NCBI RefSeq assembly: GCF_026967935.1
Contig: NZ_JAPVBL010000007.1
Location: 176,334 to 240,333 of the forward strand
Source: Modestobacter sp. VKM Ac-2982
Lineage (GTDB): Bacteria; Actinomycetota; Actinomycetes; Mycobacteriales; Geodermatophilaceae
Direction: 5' to 3'
DNA length: 64,000 nt
The notes below the pieces were generated by a model. That model did no database searches and was not told the DNA's origin. It was given only the letters and a program-made list of their open reading frames with translations. Shown piece after piece: positions 63,544-64,000 of this stretch (its first letter is position 1; each line of letters opens with the position of its first letter). The translations under genes were made by a program, and so were the position numbers.

Positions 63544-64000
63544 ATGAGCATCACCGACATGAAGGACCCGGCCATCAAGGACCAGGCCCCCACCGCCGAC
63601 ACCGACCAGGCCCCCACCGCCGACACCCCGCCGCCCATGACGGCAGCCGACGTCATCACCACGGCCGCGCCGGCCGAGGAGGAGACGACGGAGGACACCG
63701 ACGGCGGCGCCGCCGCGGCCGCGTCCGAGTGGGACGACGAGGAGGACACCCTCGCGCTCCGCCAGGCGCGCAAGGACGCCGAGCTCACCGCGTCCACCGA
63801 CTCCGTCCGCGCCTACCTCAAGCTCATCGGCCGCGTGAAGCTGCTCACCGCCGAGGAGGAGGTCGACCTCGCCCGGCGGATCGAGGCAGGCCTCTACGCC
63901 GGCCACAAGCTGCACGAGGCGATCGAGGGCGGTGGGAAGCTCGCCACCCAGCTGCGGCGTGACCTGACCTGGATCGTCCGGGACGGCGAGCGCGCCAAGG
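63544..64000 (+). CDS. sigA: Principal RNA polymerase sigma factor (SigA/HrdB type), 3' part beyond the window
   Basis: 152 codons are visible from ATG 63544 (AGGAAAGG upstream). A low-complexity acidic N-terminus leads to [20 protein letters not shown] and [18 protein letters not shown], which is sigma-70 region 1.2, the mark of primary sigma factors in actinobacteria. Regions 2-4 lie beyond the edge. Residues 13-28 are two copies of DQAPTADT encoded by a perfect 24-bp tandem repeat. It could also be a SigB-like paralogue, but the leader and N-terminus suit the essential factor. Confidence 0.87.
   Translation, partial: MSITDMKDPAIKDQAPTADTDQAPTADTPPPMTAADVITTAAPAEEETTEDTDGGAAAAASEWDDEEDTLALRQARKDAELTASTDSVRAYLKLIGRVKLLTAEEEVDLARRIEAGLYAGHKLHEAIEGGGKLATQLRRDLTWIVRDGERAK
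63580..63627 (+). repeat. Perfect 24-bp tandem duplication inside the sigma factor gene
   Basis: Two identical 24-bp units (63580-63603, 63604-63627) encode DQAPTADT twice. It keeps frame and sits in the disordered N-terminus. Confidence 0.9.

Overview
The window reads as chromosomal DNA of a high-GC actinobacterium. Codon third positions are almost all G or C, GTG starts are common, strong -10 boxes follow TAnnnT (TAGCGT, TACGCT), and many genes are coupled by GTGA/ATGA overlaps. The gene mix (plant-type lycopene cyclase, PRISE-like SDR, TRAP importer, PSRP/PpsA pair, LOV-GGDEF protein, SigA-type sigma factor) is compatible with Geodermatophilaceae or relatives, but that assignment is inference. 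I see no rRNA, tRNA, CRISPR array, phage or insertion sequence.

Layout. 1-7987: a polar amino-acid ABC importer with a gamma-glutamyltransferase (cut by the left edge), a divergent FadR-type regulator with two matching operators, a class-III aminotransferase-like enzyme resembling amino-alcohol phospho-lyases, a TetR regulator and an APH-type kinase. Together these suggest uptake, phosphorylation and phospho-elimination of a hydroxylated amine or amino acid. 8106-12734: a PaaX-type regulator, two secreted alpha/beta hydrolases behind a very good promoter, and a small zinc-ribbon protein. 12839-15159: a drug-type ABC exporter with its own MerR regulator and a MerR-like operator. 15174-18524: DinB protein, zinc ribbon, lycopene cyclase preceded by an Arg-rich upstream ORF, PRISE-like SDR. 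18624-19190: a small gene graveyard (a 5'-less isopropylmalate/tartrate dehydrogenase fragment and a deleted copy of the TetR gene that is intact at 22344). 19191-22170: two-component system next to a VanZ-VanY fusion.

22344-32359 is a quinate/shikimate (dehydroshikimate) catabolic island: TetR, QuiC-type dehydroshikimate dehydratase and a TIM-barrel partner on one strand, and on the other a coupled operon dctQ-dctM-aroE-dctP-phosphotriesterase-like-aroQ with a divergent LacI regulator whose palindrome overlaps its promoter. 32397-38650 is mixed: small membrane proteins, an XRE/MmyB regulator with a divergent SDR, an amidase, a lipoprotein and a HupE-like protein. 38667-43277: a Baeyer-Villiger operon (SDR, esterase, monooxygenase) with a divergent PucR-type regulator. 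43377-46708: PEP synthase with its regulatory kinase/phosphatase. 46737-54415: an LRR lipoprotein that appears to start at ATC, an EAL-DICT-LOV-GGDEF light-sensing c-di-GMP protein, a class I DAHP synthase, an orphan ACT-domain protein and a UvrA-like ABC protein. 54441-61717: a homogentisate operon (MBL hydrolase, flavin hydroxylase, HmgA, fumarylacetoacetase, aldehyde dehydrogenase, IclR). 61928-64000: two DUF202 membrane proteins, a lipoprotein and the 5' part of sigA behind a leader with a perfect 15-bp hairpin.

The two aromatic routes complement each other: the shikimate island should feed protocatechuate, the homogentisate operon should feed fumarate and acetoacetate, and PpsA supplies PEP for gluconeogenic growth on such substrates. 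Downstream protocatechuate genes are not in the window.
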